A stretch of DNA of 64,000 nt from contig NZ_JONK01000008.1 in NCBI RefSeq assembly GCF_000711885.1, positions 62,001-126,000 of the forward strand, in the 5' to 3' direction. This stretch comes from Chromobacterium haemolyticum DSM 19808. Its GTDB lineage: Bacteria > Pseudomonadota > Gammaproteobacteria > Burkholderiales > Chromobacteriaceae. The position numbers and the translations under genes are program-made. The notes beneath the pieces are model-generated. The model was not told the origin of the DNA. It saw nothing but the letters and a program-made list of their open reading frames with translations, and did no database searches. The stretch's first letter is position 1. Each line of letters starts with the position of its first letter. This document shows positions 55,145 to 63,869 of this stretch, piece after piece.

Positions 55145-58000
55145 GTGTCAATTTCACTTTCTTTGCGCAGCGGGATAATCAAAGGGGTTTTAATTGGCGG
55201 CGCATATTATTATTGCGTGCCACTCGCTTTAGCTCAACCAAGCCTCAATGGTCAGCTTGGCTACATCAATATGCCATCCGCCGATGTTGGCCGCGATGGT
55301 TCTCTGAGCTTTGGTTTTAGCACGGACAAGCCCTATGACACTCTCTGGACCTCCGCCACCATTTTACCATTCCTGGAAGTTTCTGGTCGCTACGTCTCTA
55401 TATCTGGTATTGCTGGTTTCGACAATCAGCAGTATGGCGGAGGTTATGGCAGCTACAAAGACAAGGCCATAGATACAAAGTGGAAGATATTCTCTGAAAC
55501 CTCGACATGGCCAGCCCTATCCTATGGGCGCACAGACATATTTGGCACAGCTTTATGGCGGGGCAACTACATTGTCGCCAGTAAACATATTCTACCTAAT
55601 TTAGAGGCCTCGATTGGATTTGCTTCAGGACGTATTGAAGGCCCCTTTGGCGGGGCTCGGTGGACCCCTCAAAGCTATCCGAATTGGTCACTAGTAGCCG
55701 AATACGACGCCAATAATTACCCAAAAGATTTTCGTGCAGAAGATACCTTTGCCAGCCAAAGAAAAAAGGGCTCGGCAGTTGGCATAGAATACCGTTGGGG
55801 TTGGCTGGGACTACAGCTTGCCAAGCAAAATACCCATACCAGCCTGAATGCCTCCATTGAAATTCCTCTCAATGAGCGGGAATTTGTTCCCAAGATTTCT
55901 GAACCCGCCTACTTCTCAGGCAGCCTGGAAGTGCCGATCCGGCCTACGCTTAGCCAGTGGCAAAACGATACCAGCTATGGCCATCGCTTAGTATCTGCGC
56001 TCAGCCGTCAGGATTTCAAGAATATCCGCATCAGTGTTCAAGGTGATGAGCTGTTGCTGGAGCTCACTAATAGCCGTATTTCCAATGTAGGCCGCGCTGT
56101 TGGTCGCGCGGTGCGTACCGCCCTTTATTTTGCTCCAATAGAAACGCGCAATATCCGCGTCGTATACACCAAGCTGGAGCAGCCTATCGTCACCTATAGT
56201 TTCTTTAATTTGACGGTGCTGAACAATTACTTGCTGGGCAAAGTCGATCGGCAGACTTTCTTGGAAAGCGTCTCGATCAAGCCGGGCAGGGATGCTGAAC
56301 TGGTGGAGCGTTCGGCCGAGCAATTGGCCTCTACCATTCGAGATGGCGTCAGCCTGGAAGTCATGGCAGGCAAAGACGGCGATATTGTCCAGATCAATGC
56401 GGAAGACAATGAGGCCAACCGCTTCCGTCTTGTGCCAAAAACAGGCGTCTATTTTAACGATCCCAGTGGGGCGTTTCGTTATGAGATCGCAGCGGCGGCG
56501 ACCTATACCAAAAGACTGGGCAGCGGCCTATATCTGAACAGCGCCTTGAGCACCAACCTATACAATACGGTTTCTGGCGTTAAACAAGCATCGAATAGCT
56601 TATTGCCTCATGTGCGCTCCGACGTAGCCGATTACAAAAAAACCAATACCCCCAAGCTTGATCGCCTGATGCTCAACCAATACCTGACATTTGGCGCCAA
56701 TACCTATGCGCGGGCCTCTGCTGGTATTTATGAGGAAATGTTCCGTGGCGCAGGCGGTCAAGTCTTGTATTTCCCGGAGACCCGGCACTGGGCGGTAGAC
56801 CTCACTGTCGATGCGCTACAGCAGCGCGACGTCAAAGGCTGGTTCGGCAAGCGCGATTATCAAACCGTAACCGCTCTCGCCGCCCTGCATTACCGGTTGC
56901 CGATGAATGTGACCGCCACCGTCCGCGCCGGGCGTTTTCTGGCCAAAGACATGGGGGCACGTCTCGAGGTAAAACGCCGCTTCCACTCTGGCATAGAAAT
57001 TGGCGCTTGGTATACCAGCACCAATGGCAACGACATCACCTCCCCGGGCACGCCAAGTTCACCTTATAAAGATAAGGGCCTGTTCATATCCATCCCGCTG
57101 AACAGCATGCTGACCTTGGACACTCAAGCTGTTGGTAATTTTTCCTTGTCGCCATGGACTCGGGACGTTGGCCAAATGGTCATGTCCCCTGGCGATCTTT
57201 ACGACATTCTCAGCGATCCTCGTCGTGATGTGGAAATGTATGACGGCCTTGGCAATTTTGCGGAGCGCTCCGATGAGCAGAACCTTCCTGCGGTCAATCC
57301 ACCATTGCCGACCTTCCAGCCCTGGCCTGCGATACGCCTGCGTCTCGAGGATAGCGGCCGGCAATTTTCCCGCCTCGACGACAAGACCAGCGCACTGACA
57401 ACCGCCGCGGGGCTAACCCTGGCAGCCATGGTGCTGGATAAACCCATCAATAAGGCCATCAACCAACGCCAAGATCATCGCCTGCTACGCGGCTGGAAAC
57501 ATATCGGTGATGCCGCTCCTCTCATGGCAATCGGCCTGGCTGGCAGCGCCTTCGCCTTCGGCGATGAGCGTTTGAGCAATACCGGCCTGATTTCCCTTGA
57601 GTCCGCCGCTCTGGCAAGTGCTGGCAGCATGGCATTCAAAGGCTTGGTCAATAGAGCCCGCCCCGATAGCAGTGATAATCCATGGCGAAAGCAAAGCGCC
57701 GATGCCGCCCGCTTCCAGAGCAGCTTCACATCCAACCATGCTGCCGCGCTATTTGGAGCCGTCACCCCCTTTGCCAAAGAATATGACCAGCCTTGGCTCT
57801 ACGGTTTGGCTGCAATTGGCGCGCTCGGCCGGGTTGCCGGCAAAGAACATTGGTTATCGGATGTCGCCGCAGGCAGCCTGATCGGTTATGCCTCCGGCGC
57901 CTGGCTATGGCAGGCTCAGCGAGATGAGTCCCGGTACCGCACCACGATGATGATTGGGCCCAATCAAGCCGGTATCCAAGTTTCGAAATCATTAAACTGA
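55145..58000 (+). CDS. YjbH-domain outer membrane protein fused to a PAP2-type phosphatase
   Basis: A 951-residue product. After a signal peptide (about 1-31) come roughly 690 residues of YjbH-type sequence rich in beta-strand and aromatic girdle patterns (GQLGYINMPSADVGRDGSL, VGIEYRWGWLGLQLAKQNT, DRLMLNQYLTFGANTYARAS), the GfcD/YjbH exopolysaccharide family. From about residue 735 a PAP2 phosphatase domain follows with K832-x6-R839-P840, H865 in SFTSNHAAALFG, and R896-x5-H902-x3-D906, so every catalytic position of the PAP2 motif is present although PSGH reads TSNH and SR reads GR. The start is a GTG at 55145 without a clear ribosome site. The next gene is a Wza-like exporter. Base composition is visibly AT-richer than the flanks. 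Confidence 0.85.
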   Translation: MSISLSLRSGIIKGVLIGGAYYYCVPLALAQPSLNGQLGYINMPSADVGRDGSLSFGFSTDKPYDTLWTSATILPFLEVSGRYVSISGIAGFDNQQYGGGYGSYKDKAIDTKWKIFSETSTWPALSYGRTDIFGTALWRGNYIVASKHILPNLEASIGFASGRIEGPFGGARWTPQSYPNWSLVAEYDANNYPKDFRAEDTFASQRKKGSAVGIEYRWGWLGLQLAKQNTHTSLNASIEIPLNEREFVPKISEPAYFSGSLEVPIRPTLSQWQNDTSYGHRLVSALSRQDFKNIRISVQGDELLLELTNSRISNVGRAVGRAVRTALYFAPIETRNIRVVYTKLEQPIVTYSFFNLTVLNNYLLGKVDRQTFLESVSIKPGRDAELVERSAEQLASTIRDGVSLEVMAGKDGDIVQINAEDNEANRFRLVPKTGVYFNDPSGAFRYEIAAAATYTKRLGSGLYLNSALSTNLYNTVSGVKQASNSLLPHVRSDVADYKKTNTPKLDRLMLNQYLTFGANTYARASAGIYEEMFRGAGGQVLYFPETRHWAVDLTVDALQQRDVKGWFGKRDYQTVTALAALHYRLPMNVTATVRAGRFLAKDMGARLEVKRRFHSGIEIGAWYTSTNGNDITSPGTPSSPYKDKGLFISIPLNSMLTLDTQAVGNFSLSPWTRDVGQMVMSPGDLYDILSDPRRDVEMYDGLGNFAERSDEQNLPAVNPPLPTFQPWPAIRLRLEDSGRQFSRLDDKTSALTTAAGLTLAAMVLDKPINKAINQRQDHRLLRGWKHIGDAAPLMAIGLAGSAFAFGDERLSNTGLISLESAALASAGSMAFKGLVNRARPDSSDNPWRKQSADAARFQSSFTSNHAAALFGAVTPFAKEYDQPWLYGLAAIGALGRVAGKEHWLSDVAAGSLIGYASGAWLWQAQRDESRYRTTMMIGPNQAGIQVSKSLN

Positions 58001-58028
58001 ATAACTATTGAATATGGCCTTATAAGCA

Positions 58029-59948
58029 ATGAAAAACTTCAAAAATATTTCAAGCGGCATTTCCATCAGCCTGATTGCTGGCATCTTCGCCTTCGGTGCT
58101 GCCTCAGCCCACGCAGCTCCAAATAGCAAATCTGCCGCCGCCGGCTTTTCGGAAACGATGATGCAGGGCTATGACAGTGACCCCTCATTCGGCATGCCCA
58201 ATATTGCCAACCAGCCCCCCTTCCCGAATCAATCTACGCGTTTTGGACAAGCAAACCAAATGCGGCCCGTTCAGGCGCGCAAACAAGAAGAGCAGCAACT
58301 AAGCCCATTTGTTGAGTTTGTCCGGGTGGCAACAGGTAAAACCTTGCCCATTTTTGGCAGCGATCTGTTCAACAACCCGCCATCGACGTTTGCACCCACC
58401 GATGCGGCTCAGGTCAATCCAGATTACATCATCGGGGCGGGAGATCAAATTCAGGTCAAGGGCTGGGGAATGGTCGACATTGACCTGACCTTGACCGTGG
58501 AACGCAACGGCACAGTCTACCTGCCCCGTGTCGGCTCGGTAGCCGTTGCCGGCATCAAGTTCAAGGACTTGCAAGACACTCTCAAGAAAAGCGTTTCTCG
58601 CGTTTTCAACAACTTCGAGCTCAGCGCCAGTCTGCTGCAAGCGCGAGCAGTACAAGTTTATGTGGTCGGCAATGCTCAGGCGCCAGGGAGTTATACCCTG
58701 AGCGGAATGAGCACATTACTGAATGCGCTGTTCGCCTCCGGCGGCCCCAACGACAATGGCTCGATGCGCAACATCCAATTGATGCGCGATGGCAAACTAG
58801 TCGGCACTCTCGACTTGTACAAGATTCTGGTTGATGGCGACAAATCCACCGACCTGACCCTACGTGATGGAGATGTCGTTCGCATCTCCCCTGCCGGTAA
58901 GAGAACGGCTCTGCTAGGCGACGTCAAACACCCCGCGATTTATGAGTTTTCCACCGGAGAAAGCGCCGCGGACTTGTTGCGTTGGGCTGGCGGCCTGGAG
59001 TCCGCCGCGGAAAACAAGGCATGGCGGCTGGAGAAAAATACGGATAACCAATTTGCCTTGCAATGGCAGGCGACCCCGGATACCAGCAACATCAACGCGC
59101 CATCTTTGAAACAACTCAAGCTGGCCGCGGGTGATATTTTCCGAGTATTCGCTCCTGGAGCTTTGCCGGTGGACCTTCGCCAAGAAACCGAGTTTGTCCG
59201 GATCAGCGGCGAAGTCAAACAAACCGGGACTTTTCAACTGCAAAAAGGCGAAACACTGCGCGAGCTAGTCATGCGTTTGGGTGGGGTAACCGAATATGGT
59301 TATATCTTTGCCACTGCCCTGCAGCGTGAAAGTATACGTAAAGAGCAGCAAATCAAGCTGGATCAGGTTGCCTCCCGTTTCGAGAAAGAACTGGAACAAA
59401 CTGCAGCAGCCAGACTCTCCAAACAAACCGACAAAGACAATGTTGCAGCCATCACCGCGGAAGTGGAGCGTCAGCGCAAGTTAGCCGAGAAAATGCGCAC
59501 GGTCAAGGCGGAGGGCAGAGTGGTACTGGAACTCAACGGAGCCGATGCCCAAGTCAAAGACCTACCAGACCTGCCCTTGCAAAATGGAGATACCATCACC
59601 ATTCCACGCCGACCAGGTACCGTCAATGTTTTAGGCGCGGTCTATCAAAGCAATGCTTTCATCTATCGCCCGCAACGCGCGGTTAAAGACTACCTTGATC
59701 TCGCTGGCGGCATCACCCAGACCGGCGATAAGTCCGCCACCTATGTACTCCGGGCGGATGGCACCGTGGCCAGCAACAATAATGCCGGCTGGTTCTCCAG
59801 CTTGGGAGGGAAACGCATCAATCCAGGCGATACCATCGTCGTACCAGACGAAGTCGTCGTCAGCAGTTGGACTCAGTCCTTGAAAGAATGGACCTCGATT
59901 CTCTATCAGTTCGGCTTGGGTGCTGCCGGTCTTAAAGTCCTGAAATAA
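58029..59948 (+). CDS. Polysaccharide export protein, Wza/OPX family
   Basis: Outer membrane polysaccharide export protein of 639 residues. A signal peptide (about 1-29, ending in AHA) has no lipobox Cys, unlike classical Wza. The Poly_export domain begins NPDYIIGAGDQIQVKGWGMVDIDLTLTVE near residue 132, followed by several SLBB-like repeats (VQVYVVGNAQAPGSYTLSG near 207; AGKRTALLGDVKHPAIYEF; FVRISGEVKQTGTFQLQKG). A charged coiled coil (about 435-500) interrupts the repeats, and the C-terminal SWTQSLKEWTSILYQFGLG helix could form the outer membrane pore. It follows the YjbH-PAP2 gene by 28 bases. Confidence 0.92.
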   Translation: MKNFKNISSGISISLIAGIFAFGAASAHAAPNSKSAAAGFSETMMQGYDSDPSFGMPNIANQPPFPNQSTRFGQANQMRPVQARKQEEQQLSPFVEFVRVATGKTLPIFGSDLFNNPPSTFAPTDAAQVNPDYIIGAGDQIQVKGWGMVDIDLTLTVERNGTVYLPRVGSVAVAGIKFKDLQDTLKKSVSRVFNNFELSASLLQARAVQVYVVGNAQAPGSYTLSGMSTLLNALFASGGPNDNGSMRNIQLMRDGKLVGTLDLYKILVDGDKSTDLTLRDGDVVRISPAGKRTALLGDVKHPAIYEFSTGESAADLLRWAGGLESAAENKAWRLEKNTDNQFALQWQATPDTSNINAPSLKQLKLAAGDIFRVFAPGALPVDLRQETEFVRISGEVKQTGTFQLQKGETLRELVMRLGGVTEYGYIFATALQRESIRKEQQIKLDQVASRFEKELEQTAAARLSKQTDKDNVAAITAEVERQRKLAEKMRTVKAEGRVVLELNGADAQVKDLPDLPLQNGDTITIPRRPGTVNVLGAVYQSNAFIYRPQRAVKDYLDLAGGITQTGDKSATYVLRADGTVASNNNAGWFSSLGGKRINPGDTIVVPDEVVVSSWTQSLKEWTSILYQFGLGAAGLKVLK

Positions 59949-59980
59949 GCAATCCGCCGCCTTAACACCTGGAATTGATT

Positions 59981-61168
59981 ATGTCCATGAATGAGAACTC
60001 CATCAGACCACACGACGACTCCGAAGAGATCAATCTTCTGGAAATCATTCGAGTCTTAGTACAGCAAAAATACTGGATTATCGGCAGCACAGCCTGCCTG
60101 GGGGGAGCTGCACTGCTTTTCAGTCTACTCCTGCCTCCCACGTTTACCTCAACCGCAAAAATCTTGCCCCCACAGCAGCAGAGCGCCGGTATGAGTGCCC
60201 TGCTGGGACAGTTAGGCGGCTTGGCCGGAGTTGCCGGCAGCGTCTCTGGACTAAAAAATCCAAACGATCTTTATATCGGTATGCTGCAAAGCAGAACCGT
60301 TGCCGACAATTTGATTCGGCAATTCAAACTAAAGCAGCGCTATCAAACAGACTCTCTGGATGCCACCCGCAAAGAGTTGCAAAACGCCAGCTCAATTACT
60401 AGTGGTAAAGACGGCATAATCACTGTCAGCGTGGATGACTCAGGGCCTCAGTTTGCAGCCAAGCTGGCTAATGCCTATATCGAGCAGCTTATCAAGCTGA
60501 ATCAAAGCCTGGCGGTGACCGACGCGGCCAAACGGCGCCTGTTCTTTGAAAACCAACTCAAGCAAACCAAAGCACAACTTGCCGAAGCGGAAACCGCGCT
60601 GCGCCAAACCCAGGAACGTACCGGCATGATTCAACCGGAAGGACAGGTCTCCGCAATCATGAGTACGGTTACCCAACTCAAAGCGAGTATCGCGGCTAAA
60701 GAAGTACAGTTGGAAGCTATGCGCAGCTATGCAACCGAGCAGAACCCGTTGTACCAGCGTACAAGCCAAGAACTTGCCGGCTTAAAAACCCAACTGGCAA
60801 AAATGGAAACCGGCAAAGAAACCGCTGGTGACGTGATGGTGCCAACCGGCAAAGTGCCTCAGTCTGGCCTTGAATATTTCCGCCGGCTACGGGATGTCAA
60901 ATACCAGGAAACCATCTTTGAGCTGCTCTCCAAACAATACGAACTGGCTCGTATTGAGGAAGCCAAGGACTCGTCTCAAATCCAGGTGCTGGACAAGGCC
61001 GATATCCCGGAACTGAAGAGCAAGCCCAAACGTGCGCAGATCATCATGATGGGCGTCCTTGGGGGGCTGGTAATAGGCATTCTGCTAGCCTTCCTGCGTG
61101 ACCGCATGATTGCCGCCAAGCAGTCCGGGCGCTTACGCGAGTTTGCCTTAGCCTTCAAAGAAAGCTGA
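59981..61168 (+). CDS. Wzz/GNVR-domain chain-length or export co-polymerase, no kinase
   Basis: Inner membrane protein of 395 residues with two membrane helices (about 36-56 and 352-372) enclosing a periplasmic coiled-coil region (about 170-300) and the C-terminal GNVR-type segment RDVKYQETIFELLSKQYELARIEEA near residue 305. The short cytoplasmic tail lacks Walker motifs and a Tyr cluster, so it is a Wzz or PCP-type protein without the autokinase of Wzc. ATG at 59981 preferred; 59987 possible. Last gene of the module, followed by a strong terminator. Confidence 0.9.
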   Translation: MSMNENSIRPHDDSEEINLLEIIRVLVQQKYWIIGSTACLGGAALLFSLLLPPTFTSTAKILPPQQQSAGMSALLGQLGGLAGVAGSVSGLKNPNDLYIGMLQSRTVADNLIRQFKLKQRYQTDSLDATRKELQNASSITSGKDGIITVSVDDSGPQFAAKLANAYIEQLIKLNQSLAVTDAAKRRLFFENQLKQTKAQLAEAETALRQTQERTGMIQPEGQVSAIMSTVTQLKASIAAKEVQLEAMRSYATEQNPLYQRTSQELAGLKTQLAKMETGKETAGDVMVPTGKVPQSGLEYFRRLRDVKYQETIFELLSKQYELARIEEAKDSSQIQVLDKADIPELKSKPKRAQIIMMGVLGGLVIGILLAFLRDRMIAAKQSGRLREFALAFKES

Positions 61169-61173
61169 GCACT

Positions 61174-61209
61174 AAAAAAAACACCACAGCGCTGCTGTGG
61201 TGTTTTTTT
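61174..61209. terminator. Bidirectional terminator after the polysaccharide module
   Basis: ACACCACAGC and GCTGTGGTGT form a perfect 10 bp stem around a 3-base loop, with a run of A before and T after. It can end transcription of the Wzz-like gene and of the convergent exporter gene. Confidence 0.92.
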
Positions 61210-61244
61210 ATAGGGTTTTAAATCGTGAAGACACCACGACGCTC

Positions 61245-62447
61245 TCAGGATGCCATTGTTACCTTCCGCCTATAGCCCATCCGGAACACGAAGCCCAACA
61301 CCAGCATGACCATCATGCAGGCCGCCAGGCTCAATGGGCTACCCCAGACCAATGGCGCGATCAAGCCCGCCACCACGCTGGACATCATGGTCTGGAAAAA
61401 ACCTTGCAACGACGAAGCAGTGCCGCGAAGCGATGGGAACTGATCCATCAGATTCAGGGTGATGGATGGCGCGGCGATTGACATGCCGGTTGTGTACAGC
61501 GCCAGAGGCAACACCGCCCACGGCATCGCGGCCTCCGGCGCAAGCAGGTTGTACAGCAAGTTCCAGCCGGCGGCGATGAACATCACCACATAGCCGCGAG
61601 ACACAATATCCTTCTGCGATACCCGCCCCGCCATCTTGCCGGACAGGTAAGCGCCGAACATGATGCCGGACACCGCTGGGCCAAACATCCACAGGAACTG
61701 CCCCGGACCCAGATGCAAATGCTGCATCAAAAAGACCGGCGCCGATGGGATGTACAGGAAGAACCCAGCGAAATTGAATGATACCGCCGCAGTCAGTAGC
61801 TGGAACTCGCGCTTACGCCCCACCTGCCAGTAATTGGCCAACAGGTATTTGATTTTCAAGGGCTGGCGCGCGGACTCATGATGGGTTTCCGGCAAGGCGA
61901 ACCAGCTCATCAGGAAGAGCGCCAGGCCAATCAACGCCATGAACACGAAGATGGAGTGCCAGCCAAAGGCGCCGAACAACCAGCCGCCCACCACCGGCGC
62001 GATGGCAGGCGACAGCGAAAACAACATGGTGACCTGCGACATCAGCCGCTGGGCATCGGCGCCGTCCAGCTTGTCGCGGATGATGGCGCGCCCCACCACC
62101 AAGCCAGCGCCGCCGCAGAAGCCTTGCAGCGCCCGGAACAACAGCAGTTGGCCCAGGCTGTCGGCGAAGGCGCATCCTATCGACGCCAGGCTGAACAACA
62201 AGGTGGTGACCAGCACCACCGGGCGGCGTCCCACCGCGTCCGAGATCGAGCCGTGCCACAGCATCATCACCGCGTAAGACAATAAATATACTGTCAGCGC
62301 CTGCTGCATCTGCAGTGGCGAGACAGCCAAGCTTTGCCCGATCGCGCTCATCGCCGGCAGGAAAGTGTCGATCGAAAACGGCCCCAGCGTGGACAGGGCC
62401 GCCAGCAGGATTGCCAGCCCGAAGTGGCTGCGTGTGGAGGGATGCAT
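61245..62447 (-). CDS. Bcr/CflA-family multidrug MFS exporter
   Basis: Drug:H+ antiporter of 400 residues with 12 hydrophobic segments. Family cues are LSTLGPFSIDTFLPAMSAIGQSL near residue 18, the MFS loop SDAVGRRPVVL near 69 and RALQGFCGGAGLVVGRAIIRD near 106. Substrate cannot be predicted. High-GC codon use resumes here after the AT-richer module. Monocistronic by orientation. Confidence 0.92.
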   Translation of the reverse strand: MHPSTRSHFGLAILLAALSTLGPFSIDTFLPAMSAIGQSLAVSPLQMQQALTVYLLSYAVMMLWHGSISDAVGRRPVVLVTTLLFSLASIGCAFADSLGQLLLFRALQGFCGGAGLVVGRAIIRDKLDGADAQRLMSQVTMLFSLSPAIAPVVGGWLFGAFGWHSIFVFMALIGLALFLMSWFALPETHHESARQPLKIKYLLANYWQVGRKREFQLLTAAVSFNFAGFFLYIPSAPVFLMQHLHLGPGQFLWMFGPAVSGIMFGAYLSGKMAGRVSQKDIVSRGYVVMFIAAGWNLLYNLLAPEAAMPWAVLPLALYTTGMSIAAPSITLNLMDQFPSLRGTASSLQGFFQTMMSSVVAGLIAPLVWGSPLSLAACMMVMLVLGFVFRMGYRRKVTMAS

Positions 62448-62633
62448 GGCGGATAAATAACAATGAGAGTCAATGCATGTTAACGGTTAGGCCTGCACTT
62501 GCCAAACCGGACTGATGTAAATAAAACGTCATAGCCTCATATCGCGCTTTTCAAGCGCGCGCCGCTGGCGCCGGCTTCGATTTCGTGCCACGATCAATCC
62601 ACTCCACGCCAGCCATAACAAGGAGAGACCAGC

Positions 62634-62981
62634 ATGATTCGCCTGTATCACAACCCGCGCTGTTCCAAATCCAGGGAGGCGCTGAGCCTGCTGGAAAACG
62701 CCGGCGCGGAAATCGAAATCGTAGAGTATCTGAAGCACCCGCCCAGTTACGAAGAACTGGAGCGCCTGCTGACGCTGCTGAACATGGAGCCGCGCGACTT
62801 GATTCGCCAGAAGGAGGAGGAATACACCGAACTCTACCTGGACGACATCACGCTGGAACCCAGACATCTAATTACCGCCATGATAGACAATCCCAAGCTG
62901 ATCGAGCGCCCTATCGCCGTCTGCGGCGAACGCGCCGTGGTGGGACGGCCACCGGAACGGGTGCTGCAGCTTCTGGACTAA
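62634..62981 (+). CDS. arsC: Arsenate reductase, glutaredoxin-coupled (ArsC family)
   Basis: A 115-residue ArsC protein with the catalytic Cys in YHNPRCSKSREALSLLE near residue 10 and the conserved late segment RPIAVCGERAVVGRPPERVL near 92. E. coli-type ArsC reduces arsenate with glutathione and glutaredoxin. No arsB, arsR or acr3 gene is adjacent, so a stand-alone housekeeping paralogue (YffB-like or ArsC) is possible. Repeat copy D begins at the last base of its stop codon. Confidence 0.9.
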   Translation: MIRLYHNPRCSKSREALSLLENAGAEIEIVEYLKHPPSYEELERLLTLLNMEPRDLIRQKEEEYTELYLDDITLEPRHLITAMIDNPKLIERPIAVCGERAVVGRPPERVLQLLD

Positions 62982-63113
62982 GAGCCTGTGCACGATCTTG
63001 CGAGCTAGGGCGAGACATGGCGAAAACCGCTGAGAAAGCGGGATGTACATACGGTACATGAGCATTTCGAAGGTGTGTCCACCGTGACGCGCAGCTGATC
63101 GTGAACAGTTTCC
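62981..63113 (+). repeat. Dispersed MITE-like repeat, copy D
   Basis: Begins AGAGCCTGTGCACGATCT, continues through the family core (GGCGAAAACCGCTGAGAAAGCG, ACGGTACATGAGCATTTCGAAGGTG) and ends TGATCGTGAACAGTTTCCT, the inverted complement of its start with several mismatches. It lies between the arsC stop codon and the arsC terminator, so it is transcribed as part of the arsC 3' untranslated region. Confidence 0.83.
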
Positions 63114-63138
63114 TAAGCCTAGCTGGCTCCTCCCTCCA

Positions 63139-63170
63139 GCGCCCAAGGCAATCGCTCTTGGGCGTTTTTG
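63139..63170 (+). terminator. Rho-independent terminator downstream of arsC and repeat D
   Basis: CGCCCAAG and CTTGGGCG form a perfect 8 bp stem around a 9-base loop, followed by TTTTTG. It lies about 160 bases after the arsC stop because of the intervening repeat. Confidence 0.85.
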
Positions 63171-63230
63171 CATTCAACGTCCCGCCAACCTGCACTCGTC
63201 CCATCCCCTTCAAAATTATCACTTGCGGAA

Positions 63231-63248
63231 TAGTAACATCCGTTACTA
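63231..63248. promoter_or_regulatory. Palindromic operator candidate at the marR start
   Basis: TAGTAAC-ATCC-GTTACTA is a perfect 7+7 inverted repeat ending 2 bases before the first ATG of the MarR-type gene. Its size and position suit autoregulation by a MarR dimer. It occupies the place of a ribosome binding site, so the mRNA start may be very short or leaderless. Confidence 0.6.
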
Positions 63249-63250
63249 AA

Positions 63251-63760
63251 ATGGCGCTCATGAATCCAACCAAGTCATTTCAAACGCTTGAGCAGGCTGT
63301 AAACCGAATCGAAGCGCGTTTTCCCGGCGTACCCCGCCAGGAAGTCATTCTGGCGCGCTTGCTATACCACATCCTGCCTCGGCTGTCCGCTCACCTGTGC
63401 GACAAGCTGAAGCATCACGGCCTCAACGAGACGGTGTGGATGGCCCTGCTGGCGCTATACGCCTGTCCGCAACAAGCGCTCTATCCGTCTGAAATCAGCG
63501 ACACGCTGGATTCATCGCGCACCAACGCCACGCGCATTGCCGACGAACTAGTCAAAAACGGTTGGGCGGCTCGTTCGCCCAGCGCGGAAGACCGGCGCAA
63601 GATCCTGCTGGAGTTGACGCCGGGCGGCGTTCAACTCGTGGAATCCCTGCTGCCCGTTTCCCGCGAATGCCACCGCGAGTTGTGGTCGGATTTCGACGCC
63701 GCGGAAAAACAGGAGTTCGAACGCTTATTGCGCAAGCTGCTCTGCAGCCTGGGCGGTTGA
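63251..63760 (+). CDS. MarR-family transcriptional regulator
   Basis: A 169-residue winged-helix regulator with the MarR DNA-binding region ALYPSEISDTLDSSRTNATRIADELVKNGWAARS (about residues 75-110) and the beta-wing SPSAEDRRKILLELTPGG. ATGs at 63251 and 63260 are both possible and no ribosome site is visible. It precedes an efflux outer-membrane lipoprotein gene, the usual arrangement for a regulator of a MarR-EmrAB or RND-type efflux operon. Confidence 0.9.
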   Translation: MALMNPTKSFQTLEQAVNRIEARFPGVPRQEVILARLLYHILPRLSAHLCDKLKHHGLNETVWMALLALYACPQQALYPSEISDTLDSSRTNATRIADELVKNGWAARSPSAEDRRKILLELTPGGVQLVESLLPVSRECHRELWSDFDAAEKQEFERLLRKLLCSLGG

Positions 63761-63783
63761 AGCTGGGAAACCGGCTTTTTTTC
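63761..63783 (+). terminator. Terminator after the MarR-type gene
   Basis: AGCTGG-GAAA-CCGGCT forms a 6 bp stem (one G-U pair) with a stable GNRA-type loop, followed by seven T. It may partly separate the regulator from the efflux genes. Confidence 0.7.
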
Positions 63784-63869
63784 GTCCTTATAATAACCTG
63801 CGTGACTATCACATCATCAATCACTTTACCAATTGCTAATACAGCAAGTCAACACGGGAGTCCCACTAG

